The notes under the pieces: model-generated
Seen by the model: the letters and a program-made list of their open reading frames with translations, nothing else
Databases searched by the model: none
Told to the model about the DNA's origin: nothing
Source of the DNA: Aralia elata
Taxonomy: Eukaryota; Streptophyta; Magnoliopsida; Apiales; Araliaceae
Length of the DNA: 64,000 nucleotides
NCBI GenBank assembly: GCA_034770075.1
Contig: JAVJAP010000118.1
Span: forward strand, 434,001-498,000
Reading direction: 5' to 3'
Part shown: positions 1 to 11,227 of the stretch, piece after piece
Layout: each line of letters starts with the position of its first letter
How positions within the stretch are numbered: the stretch's first letter is position 1
Position numbers and translations under genes: made by a program

Positions 1-685
1 GTTTGTCACGTAAGAAATCTAGGGTTTTTCTTCCCTACTTGTAATTTCTGTGTGTATCTCTAGTCAGTTAATCCAAGGAATGTATATTAGTGAAGCTTTA
101 ATATGTTGAATCATAATATTATTATTAAGGCATTGAGTAAGCTGCTAGCGTTTTCTTTGTTGTATTTTTCTGGAAATTAAAATAATTATATTTACTGCAA
201 CCCTAGATGGTAATAATTAATGTTTTTTAATAATTATATGCCTTGTTCTGCTTAAAGATGATGATAATGCTGCGGGAGATTTTGGGGGCGAATCTTGAAA
301 AATTAGTTGCTGATAAGTTTCATTTCACTTCTTATGTTGCAAAAACTCTGTTTTTGTAGAGTAAAATCCAAATGTTTTTAACATAATTTTCCTACATAAA
401 AATTTCAAAGAAAACATATGTAATTAATTAAATTATAACAGGAAAATATAAAATAACAAAATGCCCACCACCACCTGCTCATGAGATACCAGAATCTTAG
501 CATAATTTCTGAATCAAAACAAATTCCACTGTACTCTTTGGAAAAATGACTAATGTTTAGTTCAAAAAAAAAAGGATATGTAGCTATAAGTAGCATACAA
601 GCATCCCTAGTTTGTACCCAAGACAAACATATGGCAATGTCTTTCAGAAAACAAAAGGGCAAGATGATACATTACATTAGTATAG
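1..685 (+). repeat. Left arm of ~685-bp inverted repeat
   Basis: It begins GTTTGTCACGTAAGAAATCT and its reverse complement is found at 2216-2899 (there GTTTGTCCCGTAAG...). No coding potential is apparent; the reading frames here are short and unlike known proteins. Confidence 0.92.
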
Positions 686-1070
686 CCAACAAATTAAACT
701 CTTTCCAATCACTTCAGTAACACAAATAGCTTAGGTGCAACCTGTCAGAAAACCAGTTACCAGTTTTAGTACTAGATACATTTTATCAACATTAGCATAT
801 GTGCTATGAAGTAAAAAACATTAATAAATTACTAGTATGTGGCAAAATTCCATTTTAATTCGTTAAGGGAATATGTGGCTCCTCAATTTATGTTATAATT
901 AATTGTCATGAAACCATCAAGAAATCAATTTGTGAACAAGGATTAACTATCCGGAAAATTAATTGATTGCAGCATAAGAGTACATCTAACAGTGTTATCT
1001 TGTTTGAAAGTGTGTTATTTTAGATAGATAATTTTGATTGGAACCTTGTATAATTTTGTAGGAAGACAAC

Positions 1071-1372
1071 ATGGCATCAGGAAACATGGTGGAGAGCTAC
1101 GAATTTGATTTTAAGTATTCAAAGCAAGCAATGTCATTGTGGGCAATGAAGGTCGAGTCTACTATGCCTGTTCGAATGGAAAATGCGGTTTCTTGGGATG
1201 GTGCAAGGCTATAAATGAAGAAAAATCATCATCAACTTTTAAAACGCAACTGCCAAATAATTCCACGGTGGATGATCCTACTATAATTGAAATAAGACTT
1301 GAAATTAAATTATTGAAGAAATTAGTTGTTGTAATATTTATTTTCTGTTTGTTTTTTATTACGAAAAACTAG
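1071..1372 (+). pseudogene. GRF-type zinc finger protein fragment with C-terminal transmembrane helix
   Basis: The best frame (from a stop at 1112) reads GRVYYACSNGKCGFLGWCKA, the second half of a GRF zinc finger: aromatic pair, Cys, then KCGF..W. A short acidic/helical stretch and a hydrophobic helix (LVVVIFIFCLFF) close to the stop follow. The first Cys motif (CxCG) expected upstream is not visible in frame. A different frame opens with ATG at 1071 just after a splice-acceptor-like TTTTGTAG, so the N-terminal half is frameshifted or lost. It matches the layout of the GRF genes at 9965-10402 and 55005-55584. GRF zinc fingers bind nucleic acid in other proteins; the role here is unknown. Confidence 0.6.
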
Positions 1373-2215
1373 TTGTCTTAAAGTAAATCGAGGAACGAAC
1401 CTACTAGGTTCTCCATTCCATGTACAAACTTGTTATTTTGGTGTTATTTTTCATATGCAAGCTGACTTTTCTTGGTACTTTGCGCGACTTGAGTGTTGTT
1501 TTGATAATCAACTGAGATTCAGCCAACTTTGAGATTCTGTAATGCAGTGATTTGGTTGGGCCAAGTTTTAGCCTTTATAACATTTCTATCATTGTCTTCT
1601 GACTCTTCTAGCACAGACCACTTTGAGATATTATAAGAGCCCATTGTATGTGGTTGCAGATAGAAAAATCAAATTTAGCATGACAGTTTCTGATATTCAG
1701 TTGATGGTTAACAAAGCATTGCAAATGGAAAAGTAGATATAAAAAACAAAATATTTACATTCATTGCTTGGTAATGACAAGGGAAAACCACAGTTTCTTA
1801 ATCCTATTTTTCTTTAGAACAATTCCTAATAAAGCAACAAAAGCTGTTTCCCTTTCTTCATGCAGCCCCATGAATGTTCGAAGTCCACAGCTCAGCGGTA
1901 CTGAAAAGCCAAAAGTTTAAAAGGAAAAGAACCCCAAAGGAATTAGCATTTTATAAAATATATGTGCACATTACAAGATAAAAATATATGGAGCTGACAA
2001 TAGAGAATATAGTAGGCAAAAAATGCTCATATAAGCTTCGGACCTTCCAAAGCATATCAATCCAAACATATGATACTTAGCTTAGTTATGCAACCAAATT
2101 ACATTTTAAATTGTAGCCGAGTATGGAAGTCACAATAAAATTAGTCAAAAAAAGAAAAAAAGAAAACGAAAAAAGGAAGCCTGATTCTCTCATATTTAAC
2201 ATGAAAAAAGGAACC
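1373..2215. other. Spacer of inverted repeat, no gene seen
   Basis: AT-rich sequence between the GRF fragment and the right arm. I see no convincing ORF, RNA gene or further element ends. Confidence 0.5.
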
Positions 2216-2899
2216 CTATACTAATGTAATGTATCATCTTGCCCTTTTATTTTCTGAAAGACATTGCCATATGTTTGTCTTGGGTACAAACTAGGGATGC
2301 TTGTATGCTACTTATAGCTACATATCCTTTTTTTTGAACTAAACATTAGTCATTTTTCTCAAAGAGTACAGTGGAATTTGTTTTAATTCAGAAATTATGC
2401 TAAGATTCTGGTTTCTCATGAGCAGGTGGTGGGCATTTTGTTATTTTATATTTTCCTGTTATAATTTAATTAATTACATATGTTTTCTTTGAAATTTTTA
2501 TGTAGGAAAATTATGTTAAAACATTTGGATTTTACTCTACAAAAACAGAGTTTTTGCAACATAAGAAGTGAAATGAAACTTGTCTGCAACTAATTTTTCA
2601 AGATTCGCCCCCAAAATCTCCCGCAGCATTATCATCATCTTTAAGCAGAACAAGGCATATAATTATTAAAAAACATTAATTATTACCATCTAGGGTTGCA
2701 GTAAATATAATTATTTCAATTTCTAGAAAAATACAACAAAGCAAACGCTAGCAGCTTACTCAATGCCTTAATAATAATATTATGATTCAACATATTAAAG
2801 CTTCACTAATATACATTCCTTGGATTAACTGACTAGAGATACACGCAGAAATTACAAGAAGTAGGGAAGGAAAACCCTAGATTTCTTACGGGACAAACA
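2216..2899 (-). repeat. Right arm of ~685-bp inverted repeat
   Basis: Reverse complement of 1-685 with few differences, ending at GGGACAAAC. With a ~1.5-kb loop, a transcript through both arms could fold into a long double-stranded RNA. Confidence 0.92.
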
Positions 2900-3198
2900 A
2901 GAATTACAAAATTAATGAAGTTATGGAGCTTTACCTTCCGTTTGCTATAGTTTCGTTGGCCGGATGTGCATCCTTCAGCTTTCCTTTCCGTTGAGTATGG
3001 GTTCTTAGTGAGAGGGAGAGAGAGAAGGGGAAGAGTTAGAGAGAGAAATCAAATGCTTGCATATGAGGAATTTTGCGGGTTAAATTTTTTTATATGTTTG
3101 ACCCATTTTGACAACCCACCCAACTCAAATGACCCGCGTGTTAATTTTGCTCCAATTCGTCTCCGGTTCGTAAATTTGAGTTCGCTTTAGAAAGGGAT

Positions 3199-3241
3199 TC
3201 TATATATATATATATTTATATATATATATATATATATATAT
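3199..3241. repeat. (TA)n microsatellite
   Basis: Nearly pure TA dinucleotides with one TTTA interruption, lying between the end of the long inverted-repeat element and the MITE at 3251. Confidence 0.9.
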
Positions 3242-3250
3242 AGTAAGAAT

Positions 3251-3416
3251 CAAGAGCATAACTCTTAAACAGCATAACTAGCAGAACAACTTTTAGCGAC
3301 GGACCTTGTGACGGCTTGATTTGTCGCTACAGCCTTTAGCGATGGGTCCGTCGCTATGTGTTGTCCGTCACTAAAGGGTGTTCTGCTAGTTATACTCTTT
3401 AAGAGTTATGCTCTTG
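3251..3416. mobile_element. Near-palindromic MITE (166 bp)
   Basis: Termini are CAAGAGCATAACTCTTAAA and its complement. Almost the whole element is an inverted repeat, with internal GCGACGGAC / GTCCGTCGC motifs. It is flanked on both sides by TA-rich sequence, then (TA)n or (TG)n. There is no coding capacity. Confidence 0.82.
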
Positions 3417-3426
3417 AAATGTTACC

Positions 3427-3431
<5 letters not shown>

Positions 3432-3457
<26 letters not shown>

Positions 3458-3458
3458 A
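3432..3458. repeat. (TA)n(TG)n microsatellite
   Basis: Short TA tract followed by about nine TG units, directly 3' of the MITE. Confidence 0.85.
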
Positions 3459-3697
3459 AAAGGTGGTTCAACAACTCTTACTAACTCTCACCCACTCCTA
3501 ACCACTTCCCCAACAACTTCACATCATATCTGTCCAATAATAAACATGGTTAATTAGCCTAAATTATTGTTTAGCTTAATTAAGTAAGTGTTTAGTGTTA
3601 AGCATGTGGGGCCTAGCAAGAATAAGAGAAATTGGAGGAGCTTGACTAAAGAAGACTAAGAAGGAGGGGTTAACTTATAATTATTTCAAAGTTCTCT

Positions 3698-3705
3698 TAT
3701 AAATA
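3698..3705 (+). promoter_or_regulatory. TATA box of LTR-a
   Basis: TATAAATA followed 25-60 bp downstream by a purine-rich leader, at the position equivalent to the TATA boxes of LTR-c and LTR-f. Confidence 0.55.
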
Positions 3706-5550
3706 CCTAACATACTTAATTTGCCAACACTTTAGTCATTTTCACCAAGCTAAAGAGCAAAGTTAGAGAGAAAAGAGAGATTGAGAGAAACACTAAGTGT
3801 GGCAGCTATTCTTGGTGGAGCAAGGAAGAGGAGGAGCTCTAGCTAAAGTCCATAGCAAGATCCTAGCAAGGAGGAAGAAGATCAAGCCACTAAAAGGTTT
3901 AAAAGTGTTCTATCCCTAAAACTTTTGTCAAGTTGTGGTATATATAGTGATATACATGCTTGGTTGTGGGAATATTGTGTGTGGAGGAACCATGGAGGGT
4001 TCTAAAGATATAAAGGTGGTTATTGATGGAGGAATATGTTTATTATGTATATTAGAGAATGAAAAGTTAATTGATTAAAGTGAAAAACATGATTTTTGAA
4101 AACCTTAAGTGAAAATAATTCTCTAAGCGATAGAGCTTAAGATGTGCATGTTATTTTAAAGATCTATGACTTGTATATTATAGATCTATGAAATACGAAG
4201 ATAATCCAAGTGAAATGGAAGAAAAATGAGTTAAAATGAAATTATGATTTTATTAGTGAAACATGTGTTGATGTAAACCCTAAAATTTTGGGTCAATTTT
4301 TTGGCTAACAAATGTATTTGAAAATGATAAAGGTTTTTTGATTTGTAAAGTATATGTAATCAAGTAGTTGTGGTCTAAATTTGAACTCATTTAGATGTAA
4401 TATAAATAATAATAAATGATAAGTAATAAATAAACAATTGAATTGTGGATTCTAATTATGATGTGTAAATGCTAAAGATTTTGAAAAATAAATTTGTGCA
4501 AAGGATGAACGTTTAATTAGATCATTATATGCGATCCACGAGTAACTAATTGGTAGATCGATCTATTAAATATGTAGGTCGTATGAGAAAGAGTAAATTA
4601 AAGTCACTTTTAGACGGCGAATCAGGTAAGTTCCCTAATTTGTGCAAATCTATTATCTTGTGCAAGTTTCCTTCACCTGTACACATTTATTATTTTGTAC
4701 AAGTATGTTAAATGCTATAATTAAAAAATGTTTCGTATTGAACTGGAATATAATTGCTCGCATTCACATGCTTCCAAAAGTTTTAATCAGATATTAAATT
4801 ATCGATATCGCAAGTTTTCTGAACTTACTCAAATATAATATTGTGCAAGTGTTTTGTTCGAACTTATTCTTGAAATTCTTTAAAATTGCATTTGAATGCC
4901 ATATTCACATTTATGAGCTTTGAAAGGATTCGTTCAATTATTGAACCATTTGAGCTTTTAAAGTTCTATTATTTCATGAACTGTTTCAAGAAGTATGTCG
5001 ATGCCATTTGATTCGTCTAGACAACTATTGAAAAGATTTATTGAATAGATATAATTCTTTGAAATATAATTCAAACAAAGATGTGTTGATACGAACCCTT
5101 ACGATAAGGTTGAGATTAACAAACCCAATATAGGGGATATTTAAGTTAAAGGTGGCTGACAAGTCAGAGGTGGCCGACAAGACACAGGAGGATGTCAGTT
5201 TCCGTGTTATGCATGCATAACATAGAGTGTTAATGCACTAATCATCTATTAATACTCGTTGGAAAAGTTCCAGCCTAAATGACTAAGGAACACACGCAGA
5301 ATTCGTAGTATGTATAATTGTCGAATTAGAAAAGTTCACGGTCCATAGTGACCACTCAGTATGAAAGAAAAATGAATTTTTAAATTAAAGGAAATGGTTT
5401 AATCCTATTTATTCAAGCTTCTTCATAATTTTTGTATGATTATTGAAGATTACGTAAATATTATACCTTGTTCATAATTACTGTTCATCGTATGCTTAAT
5501 ACTTGCTGAGCAAATTAGTTACTCACCCTTATTATTTTAAAATGTTTTTT

Positions 5551-5615
5551 CAGCTAAGGTCGAAGGTTTAGCAGGATCGAGAAAAGATAAGGGTAAAGGA
5601 AAGATCGATTACTAG
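5551..5615 (+). other. Conserved LTR exon (copy 1): splice acceptor plus Lys-rich C-terminal tail
   Basis: TTTTTTCAG followed in phase 2 by a short open frame ending in TAG: AKVEGLAGSRKDKGKGKIDY. Four other LTRs in the window have an alignable acceptor, frame and stop. Confidence 0.55.
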
Positions 5616-5840
5616 TATCGAACGCACGAGGTTATTTAACTGTTAACGTATTAATTACTAGAAGTTATGTGTAATATCAATAAAGGTTTTAAGAACCTGG
5701 GATGTTATTCAGTTATGTAATATTAGACTATATAATTATTTATGTTACTCCGCATTAAGAATATAAACAGATGTGATGGATGTGTTGTATTATGAGCACC
5801 ATATCCGGTGTTAGAGAACCCAGATTTTGGGGGTGTCACA

Positions 5841-8213
5841 ACACACGTTCTCTCGTGGATCTCCTTAGCCGAGGTTCTTTAATATCAAGATGAGGGAGTT
5901 TCTCCCCCTGCTCAATACTCTCTGCATCTAACCCATCACCATTGTGCAAATATATATCAGTTACATTTTCATTCTAACCTCCTTCTCTAACTGTGGCATT
6001 CTATAATAGAGAAGGAACTCCCGTGAGGTCTAGAACTCTATTATCTTTGGGCTGTGTAACATTATCAAAATTCTCATAATTTTGGTGCTCATGAAACACC
6101 ACATCTCTACGTCTAAATAATTTTCTCTAAACTCGATCTCATAACCTGTACCTAAACTCTACATCTCCATAGCCAACAAACACACATGGAGTAGATTTGT
6201 TATCAAGCTTCGATCTTTGTTTCTTGAAGATATGTGCAAAAGCCTTGCACCCAAATACCCTCAAATATGAATAGGACGCATCCTTACCACTCTAAATCTT
6301 CTTTGGAATCTGAAAATCCAACAGTGCTGATGGAGATCTGTTAATTAAGTAACAAGCGGTATAGACAACTTCACTCCAGAATGACTTAGGCACCTTATCC
6401 ATTCTCATAAGCATCAGAATCGCTCAATAATAGTGTGGTTCATTCTCTCAACCATACCATTATGTTGTGGGGTACCAGGAACTATCTGCTCATGTTGAAT
6501 ATTATGTTTATCATAATATGTCGCAAACTCCTTTGATGTGTATTCTCCTCCATTGTAAATGCAAAGACACTTCAATAATTTTCCAGTCTCCCTTTCAACT
6601 ATAGCATAAAAATTCTGAAAATACTAGAATACCTGGTCTTTTGTCTTCAACAAAATCACCCACACTTTACGTGAAACATCATCAATAAAAGTAACAAAAT
6701 ATCTATTACCACCCAAGGACTTAACCTCAATGGGACCACATACATCAGAATATACTCTCTCAAGTAACTTAGATTTTCTTTCAGAGGAACTACTAAAAGA
6801 AACTCTATTCTGCTTACCAAAAAATAATAATCACAAAGGTTTAGTACAGTACCTTTAGCGAAAAGAATAAGGGACCTCTTTGCTAACATTACAACCCTTT
6901 CTCACTAATGTGCCTGATCCCTTTTATGCCATAAATTCAGTGATGATTCATCTTTAATTGCATTCAACTCACTAGAACACACCTTCACATGAGTTTTGTA
7001 TAACGACCAACAAATAGTACCTCTAATAACTATCATCAAACCTTTGGTAAACTTCCACTTTCCTCTGTCGAAGGGATTCTCATAGCCTTCCCTGTCTAAG
7101 GCCATACTAGAAATCAAGTTGAGGCGCAAATTTTGGACATGTCTAACATCCCTCAAAGTAATAGTGAAACCTACATCTGTCTGTATGTAAACATCACCAA
7201 TTCCAATAATCTTGGATTGATCAGTGTTACCCATCCTTACAAACTCAAAGTCTCCAGCTTTGTACGTCGTGAAGAATTCTCTCATGGGAGTTACATGATA
7301 CGAAACACATATATCAATAACCTAATCAATTTTCTGATCAACAACATGTAAGGATCCTTCCCCGAATGAAAGAAGCACAACATCATCGGTAAATGTAGTT
7401 GCATTATTCTTCTCCTCAACCTTCCCTTTCTCACCAGTTTTCTACTTGTCTAATCAAATCTTGTAATTTCTTTTAAAGTGACCCTTCTTGTTACAATGGT
7501 AGCACTTGTATGTAATGCCTTCTCTGGTCTTTACTTGCTCCTATGATTTCTGGAATTTTTGCTTTTGTTGCGATTCATGTTTCCTATGTGATATCCCCTG
7601 AAATTACTTCTACCACAAGTGCATGTGTCTCAAAATTCAAACCCTACTCTTTTCACCTTGTTTCCTCATTATGTATGTTATCCTTGACCATTTGCATAAT
7701 AATTTTTCATTCTGGAGCTAAATTGCTTAGTGACACAACCAAAGTTTTCTAAATGTTAGGTAACGAACTGAGAAGCAACAACGTCTGAATCTCGTCCTCA
7801 AGATTCAACTTCATGGTAGACAACTAGTTCACCAATCCCTGGAACTCACTCATATACTCGGATACACTGCTACCATCTTTGTACTTCAGGTTCACGATCT
7901 TCCGAATCACAAAGGTCTTATTCTGTGCATTATTCTTCTTGTACATGGACTCTAATGTAGTCTAAAGAGTATTGTCATCCATTTCCTACGAAACATGGTG
8001 GAACACACTCTGATCGATCCACTATCGGATCTGACCGATCGTCTTCCTGTTCATCTTTTTCCAATCTGCCTTAATTTTATCCTCTAGATTAACTCCCTTA
8101 AGCTCCAATGGTTTATACAAATCCTTACAGTAAAGGATGTCTTCCATTCTAGGCTTCCATATTAAAAAATTATATGAGGTCAATTTAATCATGGCACTGC
8201 TTGATTTCTCCAT
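5841..8213 (-). pseudogene. Ty1/copia gag-pol remnant (gag, zinc knuckle, integrase)
   Basis: Read on the minus strand. Gag starts at 8213 with MEKSSSAMIKLTSYNFLIWK, a typical copia gag opening. A CCHC knuckle near 7510-7450 reads CYHCNKKGHFKRNY, so its last Cys is replaced. A GAG-pre-integrase block (LNLWHKRDQAH) ends near 6905. Integrase sequence follows through many frameshifts and stops, to the Ser/Arg-rich linker before reverse transcriptase at 5850. RT and RNase H are absent because LTR-a interrupts the element; they may continue left of the window. Non-functional. Confidence 0.85.
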
Positions 8214-8248
8214 TTAATTTATCAAAAAATAACTGCGCAAAGAACCTT

Positions 8249-8261
8249 GCTCTTAATACCA
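8249..8261 (-). other. Primer-binding site of copia element
   Basis: On the minus strand reads TGGTATTAAGAGC, one base off the usual initiator-tRNA-Met complement TGGTATCAGAGC plus an indel, 36 bp before the gag ATG. Confidence 0.6.
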
Positions 8262-8262
8262 C

Positions 8263-8650
8263 TTTATTGGGAAAACTCCTCCAACTAGAACTATCTCTGA
8301 TAAATTAAATAACAAACCACGTCAAACAAGTAATGCAATTCCACCAAATAAATAACAACCATAGAAAATAATATTACAAAAAAATTTATCAAACACAAGA
8401 CAACAAATCTTACGTGAAAAACCCTCTAAAACTAAGTGGTAAAAATCATGGGTCGAGCTCCAAATAATTTCACTATAATCAATTGTGAGTACAAATAGTC
8501 CTTTCAAGTTTTATAACTAAAAACTTGAAATATCACAAAATTGAGAGAATACAATAATACATTAATTTGAGTAAAAACTTAAATTATCTCACCACCCAAA
8601 ACCTCCAAATTAGTTAAAGTTTTCAAGCAATTAATTAATTGATCTAATAA
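8263..8650 (-). mobile_element. 5' LTR of the copia element (partial, outer end uncertain)
   Basis: Lies immediately upstream (minus sense) of the primer-binding site. Its sense sequence includes a CACGTAA-type U5 block typical of copia LTRs. No matching 3' LTR is in the window. The outer boundary is a guess. Confidence 0.45.
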
Positions 8651-8808
8651 ATGATGAAAACCCGTGAATAAACCTTCATGAAAACTCCTAATTTTTTATT
8701 CTGTTCCACAGTATTACTTCTGTCGAAATTACCCGCCGTTGAATTTGATCTTCAGCCGAATAAAGTACTCACAATTGTTATATCCTTTTATCTACATACC
8801 ATCACGCC

Positions 8809-8812
<4 letters not shown>

Positions 8813-8849
<37 letters not shown>

Positions 8850-8851
8850 GA
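8813..8851. repeat. (TA)n(CA)n microsatellite at MULE-A left border
   Basis: TA tract followed by about 14 CA units that run directly into the MULE-A terminus. Confidence 0.9.
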
Positions 8852-9110
8852 GAGCGGTTCTCCAACATACCTATTAAGTAACATTACATCCTTATATGAC
8901 ATACCTATTTAAACGGATTTCACAAAACGCGGAGCTCTTTCTCTGAAATAAAACAAAGCAAGCAGCTTCACTCTTTAATACGAATCATAAATCGCCAACA
9001 TCTTCAAATCGAAACTGCCGTTTATCGATTCCAGACTCCATTCTTGGACATATCTAGCCGTATTCTAATCGATCGTTTCTCTCTCCAACATTCGAAAAGG
9101 GCCTACATCT
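8852..9110 (+). repeat. MULE-A left TIR
   Basis: Pairs with 16975-17223; differences are scattered single bases and small indels. The TIR contains one copy of the ACTCCATTCTTGGA motif that recurs inside the right end. Confidence 0.85.
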
Positions 9111-9964
9111 CAGATTGCTACTTCGATCGGTACTTCGATTCAGAACGAATCGAACACGGAGAATACAATCGATTCTTCGATTTGGGCACTGTCATCGTTT
9201 ATTGATTTCGGGCATTATCATCATTTATTGATTTCAGGCACTGTCGTCGTTTGGTAAGTGGAGTTTCTTCAATTTAGGCACTGTCATCGTTTGGTAAGTG
9301 GACGTTTAGGAACCAATGTAAGGTTATTATGGCAGTGATGAATGTATAGAGTATGTATAAAGAAGCAATTATCTTTCCTTCTTATCAAATAAGAAGCTAA
9401 CACTTATAGGTTCAACATACTTTCTTACATAAACCTCTTAGACTAGCTAAGTTACTATTTTTATTCTTCTATGTGGACTGATTTTGGGAGGACGTGTTTG
9501 GTTGTTGTGAATTTGAGGATCATGGTGGATCCATAGAGAGATAAGGTTGGGAATATGGCTGGAGTTACTTGATAATGTGATCTATGTGATTAAATTTTAT
9601 TAGAACGAATGAGTAATAAGCTGTGCACACCATTTGTTTGCTAAAAGGCCTAAAAGGGCTAATTTTTGCTAAGCTTTGAACTTAATGCGTTTTAAACAGA
9701 TGGTATTCTATGGGATATACCCATATGACTAGAGTTACCTCTTTTCCATGTTCTCTGTATGCCTATATAAGGAAATTCATTTGCATTGAATAAATCATCT
9801 CTCTTACAAAAACATATTCAGAGTGTTGTGACTTTTTATCCATATTGCCTCTCTGCAATTTTTATAGGTGTACTGGTTTGGTCTTAGTTTTCTAGAGGTG
9901 TACTGGTTTGGTATTAGATTTGGTGAAGTAAGGTATTAATCATAATTTCTTTTTAGGCCAAGTC
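9111..9964. other. MULE-A 5' noncoding region of the GRF gene
   Basis: Contains direct repeats of a GGCACTGTCATCGTTT... unit (about 9186-9300), then AT-rich sequence. A probable splice acceptor (TTTTTAG) lies 9 bp before the GRF ATG. No other gene seen. Confidence 0.55.
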
Positions 9965-10402
9965 ATGAGCACAAATTCATCGGGGAGCTCATCCCGCAGC
10001 TGCAAATGTGGATAACCTTCACCTGTGAAGGTTTCATGGACCAAAACAAATCTCAGAAGACGATTTGTTGGTTGCCCAAATTATAAAGTAGTACCATGTG
10101 ACTCCTTTGAATGGATTGATCCAGCAATATCACCGCGCTCAAGAATTGCTCAAAATTACCGCGAAGGCAACAAATTGAAGTCTGAAGTAGAAGTTTTAAA
10201 AAAGAGAGTTAATTAGTTGAGTATTGTTATTGTTAATGTCAAAAATGACAAAGTTACTATAGAAAAGAAAAATCAGAAGTTGGTGACAAAAATTGAAGAG
10301 ATGAAATTTAACAATGAAAGAGTGAAGAAATTAGTGGTGTACTGGGTGCTTGTTTTTACAGTCATGTTGTGGCTTTTGTCGTTTGTAATGAAGTTTCAAT
10401 GA
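9965..10402 (+). pseudogene. MULE-A companion gene: GRF zinc finger, coiled coil, TM tail
   Basis: One frame runs from ATG at 9965 to TGA at 10402 (about 145 codons) with two in-frame stops: TAA at 10013 and TAG at 10214. Order: Ser-rich start, CKCG, then RRRFVGCPNYKVVPCDSFEW (GRF zinc finger, Cys ligands at about residues 13, 15, 38 and 46). A Lys/Glu-rich heptad-like stretch follows (about 75-115), then a hydrophobic C-terminal helix (YWVLVFTVMLWLLSFVM). The TAG sits where CAG is likely, a C-to-T change. The layout resembles the plant At4g04775-like GRF proteins. It converges on the transposase. Function unknown. Confidence 0.75.
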
Positions 10403-11227
10403 AGGTTGGAGCTATGAAGCTTACCTTATTCGTTATTAGAGAAAGGGGAACAAGAGTCTCGGATTTTGGTTCAAGGCAATGTTAATTGCTAGAATGAATT
10501 CCCGGAAGTTGTAATGAAATTGTTGAATGTAATGGAGATGGTTTTAATCTTGTAAACTTCACAGTTTTATTATTCAGTGTGCATATATGATAAGCCAGGT
10601 CATTTACAACACTTATTAGCTTGACAGTATGAGTAATGATCAACACATAACAAGCTTAAATGCAAATGTCCAAAGAAAAGAAAATTGATATGTTTGTCCA
10701 AACCTCAGAATAAACTTATATTTGGAAATAAGTGCACATGGGAAAAGGAAATGAGCTGCCAGGAAACAAAAACAATGAGTTTGCTTTGAACTCCAAAAAG
10801 CATTGAAAATTCACATATTTGTCCTTTTTAGTAGCATGTACAAAACCAGCACCACTTGAGAATTTAAAGACAATGGCATACCAAGCTTCATCTCTTTTGA
10901 AAGAAAGAGGTACTTATATTACATGAACAAAAATGAACAAAAGCAACCAAGTACAGAACACTAAACAACACCATTATAGGAAAAAAACACACACACACAC
11001 ACCCTCTAGCACACTAAATAACATAACATTTGTACTAGTAACAACCAGAAACCCACACCCAAAGTAACAACCAGCATCCGTAGCACGGTAAACAACAGAA
11101 CATCCCCTTGCTCCAACAAAACAGTAGCAACATAAGGCAACACAAAATGATCATCCCAAGTCACTCCCATGATTGCTGCAATTCTGAAGCTAATTCTGTA
11201 AAAACAAAAAAAAATAAAGAGGCCAAA
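10403..11227. other. Convergent intergenic region of MULE-A
   Basis: AT-rich 3' regions of the GRF gene and the transposase, with a short (AC)n run near 10987. No ORF of note. Confidence 0.6.

Larger units (their letters stand above)
1..3201. mobile_element. Long-armed inverted-repeat element (foldback/MULE-like), left end outside window
   Basis: Positions 1-685 are repeated in inverted orientation at 2216-2899 with only scattered mismatches and small indels. The spacer (about 1.5 kb) holds a GRF zinc-finger fragment and no transposase. The right side continues as unpaired sequence to about 3201, where a (TA)n tract begins; the matching left outer part would lie before base 1. I infer one TIR element with very long arms, probably a non-autonomous MULE, because it ends at a TA microsatellite like MULE-A and MULE-B and carries the same kind of companion gene. 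The right boundary is inferred. An inverted duplication of other origin is possible. Confidence 0.55.
3460..5840 (+). mobile_element. LTR-a: 5'-truncated long gypsy (chromovirus-like) LTR
   Basis: Ends with TTTTGGGGGTGTCACA, the same 3' terminus as the TSD-verified solo LTRs at 12414, 19186 and 26579. It shares the family's internal landmarks: a TATAAATA promoter (3698), a purine-rich leader, a 'GCAAGTTTCC'-like block, and the conserved acceptor-plus-exon at 5551. The U3 start is missing, replaced by microsatellite and MITE sequence. The right flank is copia coding sequence, so it sits inside that element. Left boundary approximate. Confidence 0.75.

Noticed and set aside
1..2899. Assembly artefact explaining the inverted arms
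   Set aside because: The arms differ by scattered substitutions and indels, as expected for a diverged biological inverted repeat. Read support was not available to me, so this is not excluded outright.
8680..8812. U3 part of LTR-b on the left side of MULE-A
   Set aside because: It would explain MULE-A as an insertion into LTR-b, but I could not align this stretch to the U3 of the other LTR copies by eye.
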